Virus record (IMG/VR): IMGVR_UViG_3300034190_000284
Coordinates: 1 to 33,462 of that record
Source: a virus
Length of the DNA stretch: 33,462 nucleotides
Strand: one strand, 5' to 3'
The notes under the pieces are model-generated. The model was not told the origin of the DNA. It did no database searches and worked only from the letters and a program-made list of their open reading frames with translations. Each line of letters starts with the position of its first letter. The first letter of the stretch is position 1. The position numbers were made by a program, and so were the translations under genes. Of this stretch, positions 7,743 to 15,636 are shown one piece after another.

Positions 7743-9077
7743 TTAGTATAACTTACAGTGAATTGATGAGAAGTCGTTAGTCTTTGTGCTTGAGTAGTAG
7801 CAGCTCTTCAATATGTCTGGGTTACTCTCTAGCAATATCTCGAGATAATACGTCAGAAACGCGCCAGCTTTCAATGCTATTTCTGAATCGGGGAATGCTG
7901 ATACTTTATCAACTACAACCGAATTCCTCAGAAGTCTAGGCAGAGTTGTGTTCAAATACTTCATCGGATCATTCAGAATCTTAGTCTTATCTGAAGGGAT
8001 GTCATATCCATTATCTATTGCCAGTTTGGGGAATAACTGCGCAGAAACTGCACCGAGCTGAACAGCTGCGCCCTTTTGTCTACCCTCAAGGTAGATCCGA
8101 ATATCTGAATTCTTAGATACGGTCGCCGCCTTATATCCAACCCTCAGGTTGAATCCTTTAATGTTACCATCAGTTTCAAGTATGAAGTTCTTTTGGAATG
8201 GGTCAAATAATACGCGACTCACCTTAACATCAACGTCAGGCAAATCTAGAGTAGAAACAGTTTGGAACTTTCCTGCCTTACCCTTCGACACTTTCTTTAA
8301 TGATACGCCAACAATCTCTTTGCTCTCATACTTATCACTCAACCAAGCATTATACTCAAGGAGAGAAGTAATCCCCTTGGTCTGCTTTATAACTTGGCTT
8401 TTGTTAAGTGACATAATCCAGACGTCAGATGGGTTCCAGTTATCCTTCAAATCGCTCAAGCCGAACTTCTTTGCTAGAACGAACAGTATGTTAGAGTCGT
8501 TTTTCTCTGAATCAAGGTAAATTTTATGCTTAGCAAATCCAGAACCCATGTTCGAAGTGAACGCCCGATACTGCTGCTCAAAGTTATGCATCCACTCATC
8601 ACTAAATGGATAGCCAACCGCATCAGATATACCCTTGATGTCAATTTTCTTATTCTTGAACATAGATGAGAAGTATGCGATAGTGCCATTCTCTTGCTCA
8701 GCAGTTGACGGTATAGTTACCGCTTCACCCTTCCGTGGTAGTTTGCCAGTTCCGCGAATACCGCCCGAGGGTGTCAGCGCGATATTAACTAACTTAGATG
8801 TGACATACTTATCACCAGAAGGGGTGAAGCCATAACCGACCAAAGACTTGTGTTTAACTAATTTGGGGATAGCTGATTTGTCTGTAACCTTAATCACTAA
8901 TCTTGCATTTGCCTTGCGGAAATCATACTTCGGCTCTATATAGATATTCTCAGCGTCAGCAACTTTCTCTAAGCGATTAAGAAACCTCTTCAATTCAGGG
9001 TTCATAGCTGTAGGCAAATGTTCAAAACCAAGCCACTGTTTAGTCGCTTCGGTCAAGAACTCATTAAAATTATGCAT
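7743..9077 (-). CDS. Large late protein of unknown function with capsid-targeting-like N-terminus
   Basis: This 444-residue soluble protein begins MHNFNEFLTEATKQWLGFEH. FLTE|A fits the T4 prohead-protease rule ([LI]-x-E followed by Ala) and is the best match to the T4 leader in this window. The rest has mixed alpha/beta character, without a motif I recognise. There are YGFTPSGDKYVTSKLVNIAL, a VDVKVSRVLFDPFQKNFILE segment and a Cys/Ser-rich end (SCYYSSTKTNDFSSIHCKLY). It is the first gene after the gp41 boundary hairpin and has a T4-type late promoter octamer (TATAAATA) 41 bases upstream, so it is probably expressed late. It could be an internal head protein; nothing identifies its activity. 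Confidence 0.7.
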   Translation of the reverse strand: MHNFNEFLTEATKQWLGFEHLPTAMNPELKRFLNRLEKVADAENIYIEPKYDFRKANARLVIKVTDKSAIPKLVKHKSLVGYGFTPSGDKYVTSKLVNIALTPSGGIRGTGKLPRKGEAVTIPSTAEQENGTIAYFSSMFKNKKIDIKGISDAVGYPFSDEWMHNFEQQYRAFTSNMGSGFAKHKIYLDSEKNDSNILFVLAKKFGLSDLKDNWNPSDVWIMSLNKSQVIKQTKGITSLLEYNAWLSDKYESKEIVGVSLKKVSKGKAGKFQTVSTLDLPDVDVKVSRVLFDPFQKNFILETDGNIKGFNLRVGYKAATVSKNSDIRIYLEGRQKGAAVQLGAVSAQLFPKLAIDNGYDIPSDKTKILNDPMKYLNTTLPRLLRNSVVVDKVSAFPDSEIALKAGAFLTYYLEILLESNPDILKSCYYSSTKTNDFSSIHCKLY

Positions 9078-9117
9078 TGGTCAACCTATAAGTAATTTTG
9101 ATAATTATATTATAACC

Positions 9118-9125
9118 TATTTATA
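9118..9125 (-). promoter_or_regulatory. T4-type late promoter (TATAAATA)
   Basis: The minus strand reads TATAAATA at 9125-9118, the T4 late promoter octamer, 41 bases upstream of the start at 9077. It follows the hairpins after gp41, as expected for an early/late boundary. Confidence 0.75.
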
Positions 9126-9157
9126 ATCGAAAGGAAAGGGAAAAGGAGCAGTTTTGT

Positions 9158-9175
9158 GTGACATGCTTAGGTCAC
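9158..9175 (-). repeat. Second short hairpin after gp41
   Basis: The arms GTGAC (9158-9162) and GTCAC (9171-9175) pair perfectly around an 8-base loop. It comes right after the longer inverted repeat in the direction of transcription, and on the minus strand is followed, about 15 bases later, by a T-rich stretch. Together the pair may end early transcripts. Confidence 0.45.
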
Positions 9176-9179
9176 TATG

Positions 9180-9224
9180 ATTGCGCAAACACTTGAGAGA
9201 GTGAGAGAGGGGTGTTTACGCAAT
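9180..9224 (-). terminator. Long inverted repeat after gp41
   Basis: The arms 9180-9192 and 9212-9224 pair over 13 bases with one mismatch, around a 19-base loop of purines on the plus strand. It lies 4 bases after the gp41 stop. A U-run does not follow directly, so a rho-independent terminator is not certain; an RNA-stability structure is also possible. Confidence 0.6.
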
Positions 9225-9228
9225 TCAT

Positions 9229-10650
9229 TTAGATTTTCAATCCACTGAAATCTTTTCGGCCAGCTTTCTTGGTCATCCATTGCATCGAATCATCTTCCTT
9301 CATGCGCTTACCGTATCCCGTCTGATCAAATACTGGACCATTATCGACAACATCCTCTTGAGCCTGTTGCTCAACATCGTACAGTCGCATCTTAGCTCGG
9401 TCAATGCCAACCATGAACCTTTTGTACTGTCCTGGGTCACCATAACGATTCTTTAATTGCTTGATCATTATTTGCCCCATCTCATCAAGTTCTTCAGTAA
9501 CGATCAGCGCCGCCATAAAGTCAGCTGTAGCTGGCAAACCAAACGACTCAGATGTATCAGTCAAGTCAATATCACTGCTACCATAACCGCTTCGGGTTGT
9601 CTGAGTAGCTGTCACAATAGGTACGTTTTGCTCACCGGCCAACCCACGTATCTCTTCAGCAATTGCTTTAACCAAAGTGTAGGAGTTATGATTACCGCCA
9701 TTGCGGAGGCGGGATGACATACAAATATTAAGATAATCAATATAGATGATATCAGGTATAAATGACTTCTTCAGCTTCAACTCATTGAGAAGGTGACGGA
9801 AATGCCCAGTACCAGCTGACGCAGTAGGATATTCTTTCACGACCAACTTACCTGACGTCTTACCCTTTACCCGCGCAATCTTCTTATCATACATGGTCTT
9901 TGACAAAGTCTTCAGGTCGTCGAGTGTCACATTGAGTAGATTGGCATCGATACGCTCCGCAATCTTTTCCTCAGCCATTTCCATTGTAATGTAGAGAACG
10001 TTCTTACCGTCCATCATATTAGCCGAAGCCATATGGCACATAGCCAATGACTTACCTGCGCCAGTACCAGCCATCAAAACATTCAAAGTCTTACGAGGCA
10101 AACCACCACCAGTAATCTTATTCATGTACTCAAGGTCAAATGGAACCTTTTCTTCTTTACGATGGTAGAAGTCAAACCGCTCGCTGGCATCTTCAATAAA
10201 GTCGTGACCAACATTAGGGTCAAAAGAAACGGCAAGAGCATCAGACAGTAACTCGGGAATAGCACCCTTATCCCTGTCTTCACTCCCATTCGAGTCTATA
10301 ATGCCAATGCTTTCCATAATAGCATTATAGACTGCTTTCTCTTGGCAAAACTTTTCGGTTGTCTTTAACAGCCAATCCTGATCTTCAGCCTGCTGGATAT
10401 CGAGTTCGGAAATATACTTACCACATTCCTCAAACTCTTTATCCGTCAGGTTGCTGACTGCATCTAGCTCAATTGTTAATGCTTCTTTAGTCGGAAGCGA
10501 GTTATACTTCTCAATAAAGTAATCAATTTGTTGATAGACCGTTTTCTCAACACGGTCTGCGAAATACTCTGGCTTTAGATATGGAAGCGTTCTTCTCGCA
10601 AATGCTTCATCATTCAGCAGGTGTCTCAGTATTAGTGTCTCTGTCGCCAT
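9229..10650 (-). CDS. 41: Replicative DNA helicase gp41 (DnaB/RecA-fold)
   Basis: This 473-residue protein is almost exactly the length of T4 gp41 (475). The helicase domain starts near residue 165 with PFDLEYMNKITGGGLPRKTL, then Walker A AGTGAGKS, Walker B-type DIIYIDYLNICM, and a conserved VTATQTTRSGYGSSDIDLTD loop with Gln/Thr sensor and DNA-contacting loop features of the DnaB family. The enzyme unwinds DNA 5' to 3' on the lagging strand and works with the primase and the polymerase holoenzyme. It starts 41 bases inside the end of the upstream gene, so translation is coupled to it. It closes the early replication block; an inverted repeat follows its stop. Confidence 0.95.
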   Translation of the reverse strand: MATETLILRHLLNDEAFARRTLPYLKPEYFADRVEKTVYQQIDYFIEKYNSLPTKEALTIELDAVSNLTDKEFEECGKYISELDIQQAEDQDWLLKTTEKFCQEKAVYNAIMESIGIIDSNGSEDRDKGAIPELLSDALAVSFDPNVGHDFIEDASERFDFYHRKEEKVPFDLEYMNKITGGGLPRKTLNVLMAGTGAGKSLAMCHMASANMMDGKNVLYITMEMAEEKIAERIDANLLNVTLDDLKTLSKTMYDKKIARVKGKTSGKLVVKEYPTASAGTGHFRHLLNELKLKKSFIPDIIYIDYLNICMSSRLRNGGNHNSYTLVKAIAEEIRGLAGEQNVPIVTATQTTRSGYGSSDIDLTDTSESFGLPATADFMAALIVTEELDEMGQIMIKQLKNRYGDPGQYKRFMVGIDRAKMRLYDVEQQAQEDVVDNGPVFDQTGYGKRMKEDDSMQWMTKKAGRKDFSGLKI

Positions 10651-10915
10651 CTCTCATCTCTCTCACGTTTTCTTCAATTATCCCAGCAAGAATTTCGCCG
10701 GTAATTTTTTCATAATCACGGAACGCAGCAATCTCTTCACCTTCAATCCACAATACATCAAAGTCTAAAAATCCTACGCCGTCATCATCTTCCCTAAAAG
10801 TTACTGTATCATATTGGTAAACAACTCCCTCTAAGTCGCCCTCCAATATCTTAATTGCCCAATGATCATCATGAAAAGCATCATCATGCTGGACCAAATC
10901 ATACTTAACTGGCAT
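10610..10915 (-). CDS. Small acidic protein between uvsX and gene 41
   Basis: I start this at the ATG at 10915 (101 residues, MPVKYDLVQHDDAFHDDHWA); the upstream TTG would add only two residues. It overlaps the end of uvsX by 11 bases and overlaps gp41 by 41 bases. The sequence is very acidic with a beta-rich middle (VVYQYDTVTFREDDDGVGFL) and a helical acidic end. I recall similar small proteins at this place in marine T4-like phages, and T4 itself has gene 40 between uvsX and 41, but I cannot show homology with gp40. No catalytic motif is visible. A role in replication is suggested only by its place in the operon. Confidence 0.75.
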   Translation of the reverse strand: MPVKYDLVQHDDAFHDDHWAIKILEGDLEGVVYQYDTVTFREDDDGVGFLDFDVLWIEGEEIAAFRDYEKITGEILAGIIEENVREMRDGDRDTNTETPAE

Positions 10916-11951
10916 CTTCAATCTCCTCTACAATTGGTTCTTCTTCACCGGAACCATACTTAAACTCTTTACCAGCTGCGACTTCAATTTGCGCCATAAT
11001 ATCATCGGTAAAATATTCAGATGGATTTGTGTAGATAGCCTTGGCGAATACTTTACGACCATCAGGAAGTTCATAGCGTGTAGAAACTTTCTTGAATATG
11101 TCATACTTCTCAGCAAGGTCTACCAGACCATAGTAACGATCAAGGCCACTGGTATATGATAACTTGACTTCAACTTTCTTCTGCTCTTTAGTGAATCTAG
11201 ACTTATGCATAGTGACTTTGATAATATTACCAATCACGTCAGTTCCGTCACGATCCTTCTTCTTACCGAGCATTACAATGGAAGAAGCAGCATACTTCAA
11301 GCCAGATCCGCCGCTGATTTCTTTGGTAGGAATATATGCGCCAATCACATCATAGACGTGGTTAGTGACCAGAAGCGGGACATTAGCTTTAGCCAACTTC
11401 AATGAAAGAACACGGAATGTTCCGCGCAGTAATTGCGACTTGGTCATATCACGCTTATCACTACCAGACTCAGTATCGGCCAGCTCTTTGGCAGACGACA
11501 ACATACCAAGCGAATCAAGAACCATCATCATCGGGGGAGCTTCTTTACCCTGATCAATATAACTTGTCAGAATACGAGTGGCATTAGTTCGGAACTCTTC
11601 AATCGAAGATGGCTCAGAAATAACAACACGCTTTGTGTCAATGCCCCGATCATCCATCATCTGCCTAGTGACAGCAGCTTCTGTGTCAAAGTAAATGACA
11701 CCGCCAGTAGGATTATCTGCCAAGAACTGCTTGAGCACACCCAAAACAAAGAACGTCTTACCTGTAGCGGATTCACCCGCAAAGGCACTAATCTTATTAT
11801 TGGGCACGCCGCCATAAATACTACCAGAGATAGCAGCGTTCAATATATAAGAACCGGTGTCAATAGAACCTGAGAACTCAGAACTATTACCACCATCACT
11901 CAGGAGAGACGTATTGTCAATCCCCTTTACCATATCAGTTAAAAAACTCAT
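10905..11951 (-). CDS. uvsX: UvsX recombinase (RecA family)
   Basis: This 348-residue RecA-fold protein is near the length of marine T4-like UvsX and shorter than T4's 391. Walker A is GESATGKTFFV at about 59-69, a GGVIYFDTEAAVTRQMM strand-helix follows, and Walker B is MMMVLDSLGML. The loop-like GAYIPTKEISGGSGLKYAAS region and TNHVYD match UvsX/RecA DNA-binding and ATP-sensing regions. It forms filaments on single-stranded DNA and drives strand exchange for recombination-dependent replication. It overlaps the 2OG-oxygenase gene by 4 bases (ATGA) and lies two genes downstream of gp43B, as in marine T4-like genomes. The promoter at 12512-12540 probably drives it. Confidence 0.95.
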   Translation of the reverse strand: MSFLTDMVKGIDNTSLLSDGGNSSEFSGSIDTGSYILNAAISGSIYGGVPNNKISAFAGESATGKTFFVLGVLKQFLADNPTGGVIYFDTEAAVTRQMMDDRGIDTKRVVISEPSSIEEFRTNATRILTSYIDQGKEAPPMMMVLDSLGMLSSAKELADTESGSDKRDMTKSQLLRGTFRVLSLKLAKANVPLLVTNHVYDVIGAYIPTKEISGGSGLKYAASSIVMLGKKKDRDGTDVIGNIIKVTMHKSRFTKEQKKVEVKLSYTSGLDRYYGLVDLAEKYDIFKKVSTRYELPDGRKVFAKAIYTNPSEYFTDDIMAQIEVAAGKEFKYGSGEEEPIVEEIEDAS

Positions 11952-12487
11952 ACAAAATTATCCTCACTCGGTTTAGTTATCCAGACATTTGTGGCAAAGC
12001 ATCTTCGTAATCCAGATGTTACATGGGTCACTCGATGGACAGTACCAGAATCAAATATAATTAGGCGATTCGGAACAGGCTGAAGGCGCTCGACACCATC
12101 ATCCCGCTGAATCTCAAGATACCCTTCATCCGGAAGGGTCTTGTGGCAATAGTAAACTGAACCAATATAAGGTGTATTCAGTTCACGAGACTCTTCTCCT
12201 TGGGCATAAAGGTGTTCATCCTTATCAAAGTGCCAAGGCAAATCCTGCTGCTTTCCAGGGAAAGACATGATGTTATTCCAGTACTCAATACCCGCATAAT
12301 CTCCAGGCATCATACCATGAACGGCAACAGTATCCCAAATGCGCTCAGTAACCATTTCCCATATATTGGAAGGTTTATCGCCTTTATCCATAAAGCTATA
12401 AGGCAATGTACCGCCCCAGAACCTATCGTGCTGAATATCAAACAGCAAGGGATCATCATCACTTAAAAAATTATCAATCACTAACAT
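11948..12487 (-). CDS. 2-oxoglutarate/Fe(II)-dependent oxygenase (prolyl-hydroxylase-like)
   Basis: This 179-residue protein has the facial triad of 2OG-Fe(II) oxygenases. His86 and Asp88 lie in LPWHFDKDEH, His151 in DSGTVHRVTHV, and Arg161 or Arg162 in GLRRCFATNVWI is the expected 2-oxoglutarate-binding Arg. LVIDNFLSDDD at the N-terminus is typical of prolyl-hydroxylase-like members of the superfamily. The substrate (protein, nucleic acid or small molecule) cannot be read. T4-like marine phages commonly carry several such enzymes. The gene has its own promoter with perfect spacing, starts 49 bases after the previous gene, and shares ATGA with uvsX, so it is expressed with the recombination and helicase genes. 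Confidence 0.85.
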   Translation of the reverse strand: MLVIDNFLSDDDPLLFDIQHDRFWGGTLPYSFMDKGDKPSNIWEMVTERIWDTVAVHGMMPGDYAGIEYWNNIMSFPGKQQDLPWHFDKDEHLYAQGEESRELNTPYIGSVYYCHKTLPDEGYLEIQRDDGVERLQPVPNRLIIFDSGTVHRVTHVTSGLRRCFATNVWITKPSEDNFV

Positions 12488-12511
12488 AACAAACTCCTCA
12501 ATATACCCTCA

Positions 12512-12540
12512 ATTATATACGATACGATACCAAAAGTCAA
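12512..12540 (-). promoter_or_regulatory. Sigma70-type promoter upstream of the 2OG-oxygenase/uvsX/41 operon
   Basis: On the minus strand: TTGACT (12535-12540), 17 bases, TATAAT (12512-12517). It is 25 bases before the oxygenase start, and its -35 box overlaps the end of the preceding small gene. Confidence 0.8.
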
Positions 12541-12794
12541 GCTTTATATATGGCAGTAATCATATCGCTGAACTGTTCCAACTTCTCAAGTCGGTTCGGC
12601 CAATATATATGGCTCTTTTCTGGGTTCTTTGCCAGGTTGGTCAGCAGGGGCTGTATAGCATTATACAGTTTATCGAGCCTTTCTGATGTGTCAAAAGACG
12701 ATTCGTTGATCGCCTCTGCTTCTGCCCTAATGGACTGTACAGCCTCCAACTCGTCTTCATTAACAATAGTAAATCCAAAATCGAAATCGCTCAT
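12537..12794 (-). CDS. Small conserved T4-like protein after gp43
   Basis: This 85-residue acidic, helical protein begins MSDFDFGFTIVNEDELEAVQ and contains ERLDKLYNAIQPLLTNLAKN followed by EKSHIYWPNRLEKLEQF. I recall proteins with this MSDFDFGF...DEDELE start and the YWPNR end as conserved small proteins near gp43 and uvsX in marine T4-like phages. It has no membrane segment or catalytic motif. It begins 9 bases after gp43B, and the -35 box of the next promoter lies in its last codons. No function is known to me; the conserved position next to the replication proteins suggests a replisome-related role. Confidence 0.8.
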   Translation of the reverse strand: MSDFDFGFTIVNEDELEAVQSIRAEAEAINESSFDTSERLDKLYNAIQPLLTNLAKNPEKSHIYWPNRLEKLEQFSDMITAIYKA

Positions 12795-12803
12795 ACTGTT
12801 CTC

Positions 12804-13910
12804 CTATCCGAAAAAGCCTTCAAGAGTAGACTTTCTCTCATCGCTCCAGCCAACTGACTCGAGTATAATTTTAAGTGGGTCAAGAAACGCTTTGTTAAAC
12901 TGCGTATCATAATCAATGTAACCGCTCAGATCAAACTCTTTGGGCAATCCATGCATGACACTTATCACATTATGTTGTGAGGGGTTTGGTTTATTTAGGT
13001 AGCAGAACTTGATCTTTTCGCCATCCTTGATCACCTCGTACTTCTTAGTCAACTTATGCTTCCGGAGTAAATGATTGTACACTAGACCACCTCGAACATG
13101 GATAGGTGTACTCTTAGGAATATTCAGATCGGTAGCATTGCCATCATAATATTTACCAAAGTCAGATACTGACCGTGGAAAGGCAACTTCCTCAAACGTC
13201 ATCTTCTCGAACTTAGTTCTAAAATCGGAGATAAACGCTTGGGCAGTTTCCTCATCCTCATTCATGATAATGTTAATGGCAGCTTCAAGAGAATCCCTGC
13301 ATGATTGCGGAGTAGATGACTTTACTGTTTCAATACCCATCATCTTCAGCTTAGGAGTAGAGTAACGAACGCCCTCATTATCATAGACGTTCATCATGTA
13401 TCTTTTCTTAGCAGTCCAGATTGCCTTATCCGCAATAACCTCACGCTTCATAAACATCTTCTGGTCGAACGAATTGGTTATTTGTGCCAGTTCTTCATAA
13501 CTTTTATCAATAAAAGGTTCCAGCTTCTCGCTTGCAACTGTGTCCAAGAAGTTGACGATTTTGACAGGGTCACTTCCCTCTTCAAAGCATTTACCCACAA
13601 GTGCATCGAAATTAACGTAAATCGAGTCTGTATCCGATGCGATAACATAGTCAGCTTCGGATGTTTGCAGTATCTTATTAAGGTATTCATTTACTCTCCT
13701 CTCAATCCAACGAATGGATAATTGCCCTGATAGCGTGATGGCCTCAGCTTTCCTCACATCGAAGAACCTGAAATATTTGTTTCCAACAGCGCCATATGCT
13801 GAGTTTAGCTGAACCTTCTTAGCAAGCTGAAGATTCTTGTACTTGCTTATATCTTTGATCACTTGCTTCTTGCGCTCAAGAAGGTCAGCCTTACTCATGT
13901 TTTCAATCAT
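12804..13910 (-). CDS. 43B: DNA polymerase gp43, C-terminal part (gp43B)
   Basis: This 368-residue protein is the C-terminal part of a family B polymerase. It begins at MIENMSKADL, in the fingers region, and carries motif B (KKVQLNSAYGAVGN at 31-44, with the conserved K, N and YG) and motif C (ASDTDSIYV at 91-99, with catalytic Asp93 and Asp95). The KAIWTAKKRYMMNVYDNEG block matches T4 gp43. The terminus DERKSTLEGFFG resembles the gp45 clamp-binding tail of T4 gp43. It lacks motif A, which lies in gp43A, so neither half can be active alone and the two must assemble. Its start overlaps the stop of the small intervening gene (TAATG). Total length of the halves is 849 residues, against 898 in T4. 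Confidence 0.95.
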   Translation of the reverse strand: MIENMSKADLLERKKQVIKDISKYKNLQLAKKVQLNSAYGAVGNKYFRFFDVRKAEAITLSGQLSIRWIERRVNEYLNKILQTSEADYVIASDTDSIYVNFDALVGKCFEEGSDPVKIVNFLDTVASEKLEPFIDKSYEELAQITNSFDQKMFMKREVIADKAIWTAKKRYMMNVYDNEGVRYSTPKLKMMGIETVKSSTPQSCRDSLEAAINIIMNEDEETAQAFISDFRTKFEKMTFEEVAFPRSVSDFGKYYDGNATDLNIPKSTPIHVRGGLVYNHLLRKHKLTKKYEVIKDGEKIKFCYLNKPNPSQHNVISVMHGLPKEFDLSGYIDYDTQFNKAFLDPLKIILESVGWSDERKSTLEGFFG

Positions 13911-14194
13911 TAAAGAATAATCCCACTTGTCGCAGAAAGATACGCCTTCTCAATATCAGCATTAGTTTCTGTCACAAAGACAATACCACCAGAGAAGAAC
14001 TCAATCATGGGAGTATCCTTTACGCCAGTCTGACATACGCCATATGCAAAACCCATACCGCCATCCTTGCCTGAGACCAACATACGCGGATCTTTAATCT
14101 TCACCCCAGTAGGACTTCGATCTTCAAACTTACCAACAAACTCACCAGTCAGTGTTACTAGAGATACTACATCACCTTTCTTCATATTGTTCAT
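13910..14194 (-). CDS. Small beta-barrel-like protein between the two gp43 halves
   Basis: This 94-residue soluble protein starts MNNMKKGDVVSLVTLTGEFV and continues GKFEDRSPTGVKIKDPRMLV, then FVTETNADIEKAYLSATSGI. The KKGDVVSLVTLTGE opening resembles SH3/Sm-like small beta-barrels. I recall similar proteins from marine T4-like phages, usually near gp43. It lies in the polymerase gene with start and stop codons overlapping both halves (ATGA with gp43A, TAATG with gp43B). It lacks intein splice residues and homing-endonuclease motifs, so it is not the intervening MobE-type gene reported in some other split-gp43 phages. It could help assemble the halves, but that is speculation. Confidence 0.8.
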   Translation of the reverse strand: MNNMKKGDVVSLVTLTGEFVGKFEDRSPTGVKIKDPRMLVSGKDGGMGFAYGVCQTGVKDTPMIEFFSGGIVFVTETNADIEKAYLSATSGIIL

Positions 14195-15636
14195 ATTGCT
14201 TTCAACCTATTGTTAATTAATTCTAGTTCAGCTTCGGATTCAAGCATCTTCTTCTTGTATCCTTTACGCTCAGTGTACATACGTTCCATCATTTCAGGCA
14301 AGAACCCTTGCTTATCCCTTCGGAAGAAGTGACCATTGGCCGCCATACAGCGGTCAGTTGTCGACCTCACTTTCCGGTCAATGATGTCATCAATCGTTAC
14401 ATCTTCATACTCACCTTCAACAAAAGTTTCGGGGGAGATATTATACTGCATAATCAAATGCGGATACAGAGAATTCAAATCGAAACTCATAACCCACTTG
14501 TGCATACCAACTTGCGGATCCTTAACGTATGCCCCAGCAAAAGTTGAATCCTTAAATGATTCTTCCTTCGGTGGGATAACTATCCGCTTGTTTATCAGGT
14601 AATTATGTATAAGAACATCCCACATCGTTACCTGAGTGAATGTGTCATTGTAGTTTACCTTAGCATCATAAGCAATAGCCAAAGCCATCTCAATCAGCTT
14701 CATCTTATCTTCAAGTTTATCAATCAACTCCACATCTTTAATATTATAGTCGATAAACTTCTGATAGTCAAGTTTATGGAGTTGATTTAGATTACCAACG
14801 TCAGAGTAATCAATCTTCCTCTCGCCCAATTCTACGTGAGCAATATGATCAAGGCGATAAGATGCCTGTTGAGAATATGTAAACTTCTTATACAGCTGCA
14901 GGTAATCTAGCGTAGCAATACCAGTCAGCTCCCACAATATTTCTTGGCGATTGAATTTAGTAATCTCGCGCTTCTTCAACCAACGGAATGGGGACAGCCG
15001 CTTTACTTCCTCATTACCAAGAAGTTTGCCAATACGATTGACCAGATATGGGATATCGAATCCTTCAATATTCCAACCAGTAATGATATCGGGGTCAAGG
15101 TTCTGCCAGAAGTTTAAGAAGATAGACAATAGACGCTTCTCGTCTTTGGCGTCAATATAGTGAACATCTTCCCGAGACTTTTTATACTCGCCAACACCAA
15201 CAACCCAATAGAACTTCCTGCCTTCCTTCATATGAGAAACACAAATAGCTGTTACAGGCTGGTTAGCCAGTTCCGGCAAGGGGAACCCATCCTCAGAGCC
15301 AACCTCAATATCTATGTTTGCTACCTTGATCTGTTCAACATCATAATCGTTCCCGAACTTCTCATTCAGGTAAACATACGCCCATTTGGTTGAGCCATAG
15401 ATTTTAAAGTTATCAACCGCCTCATACTTCTTAGAAAACTGAGATGCTTCGCGGATATCGCCCATCTTAACAGGCTCGACATACTCACCACTCAAAGTTT
15501 TATACTCGGACTCCTTTCGAGAAGGGATGTATAAAGTTGGATTATATTGTTCCTGCTTTACAAATCGCTTGCCGTTTTTGTACCCGCGAGTATTGACCAT
15601 GTTGCCTCGGACGTGAGCATGAGTGTAGAAGTTCAA
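14191..15636 (-). CDS. 43A: DNA polymerase gp43, N-terminal part (gp43A)
   Basis: This 481-residue protein carries the exonuclease and first palm elements of a family B polymerase. Exo I is NIDIEVGSEDGF (Asp109, Glu111), Exo II GWNIEGFDIPYL (Asp194), Exo III YNIKDVELIDKL (Asp301) and motif A SFDLNSLYPHLIMQ (Asp386). It ends in a basic helix (RKGYKKKMLESEAELELINN), at the fingers tip, just before motif B. The start is TTG at 15636, giving MNFYTHAHVRGN, which lines up with the usual FYT...RGN start of marine T4-like gp43; the TTG overlaps the previous TGA, and AAGGG sits 8 bases upstream. A typical gp43 has both parts in one chain; here a stop separates them. Confidence 0.93.
   Translation of the reverse strand: MNFYTHAHVRGNMVNTRGYKNGKRFVKQEQYNPTLYIPSRKESEYKTLSGEYVEPVKMGDIREASQFSKKYEAVDNFKIYGSTKWAYVYLNEKFGNDYDVEQIKVANIDIEVGSEDGFPLPELANQPVTAICVSHMKEGRKFYWVVGVGEYKKSREDVHYIDAKDEKRLLSIFLNFWQNLDPDIITGWNIEGFDIPYLVNRIGKLLGNEEVKRLSPFRWLKKREITKFNRQEILWELTGIATLDYLQLYKKFTYSQQASYRLDHIAHVELGERKIDYSDVGNLNQLHKLDYQKFIDYNIKDVELIDKLEDKMKLIEMALAIAYDAKVNYNDTFTQVTMWDVLIHNYLINKRIVIPPKEESFKDSTFAGAYVKDPQVGMHKWVMSFDLNSLYPHLIMQYNISPETFVEGEYEDVTIDDIIDRKVRSTTDRCMAANGHFFRRDKQGFLPEMMERMYTERKGYKKKMLESEAELELINNRLKAI

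Noticed and set aside
13910-14194. Intein or homing endonuclease in gp43
   Set aside because: The small gene has its own start and stop, lacks splice-junction Cys/Ser and His-Asn residues, and has no HNH, GIY-YIG or LAGLIDADG motif.
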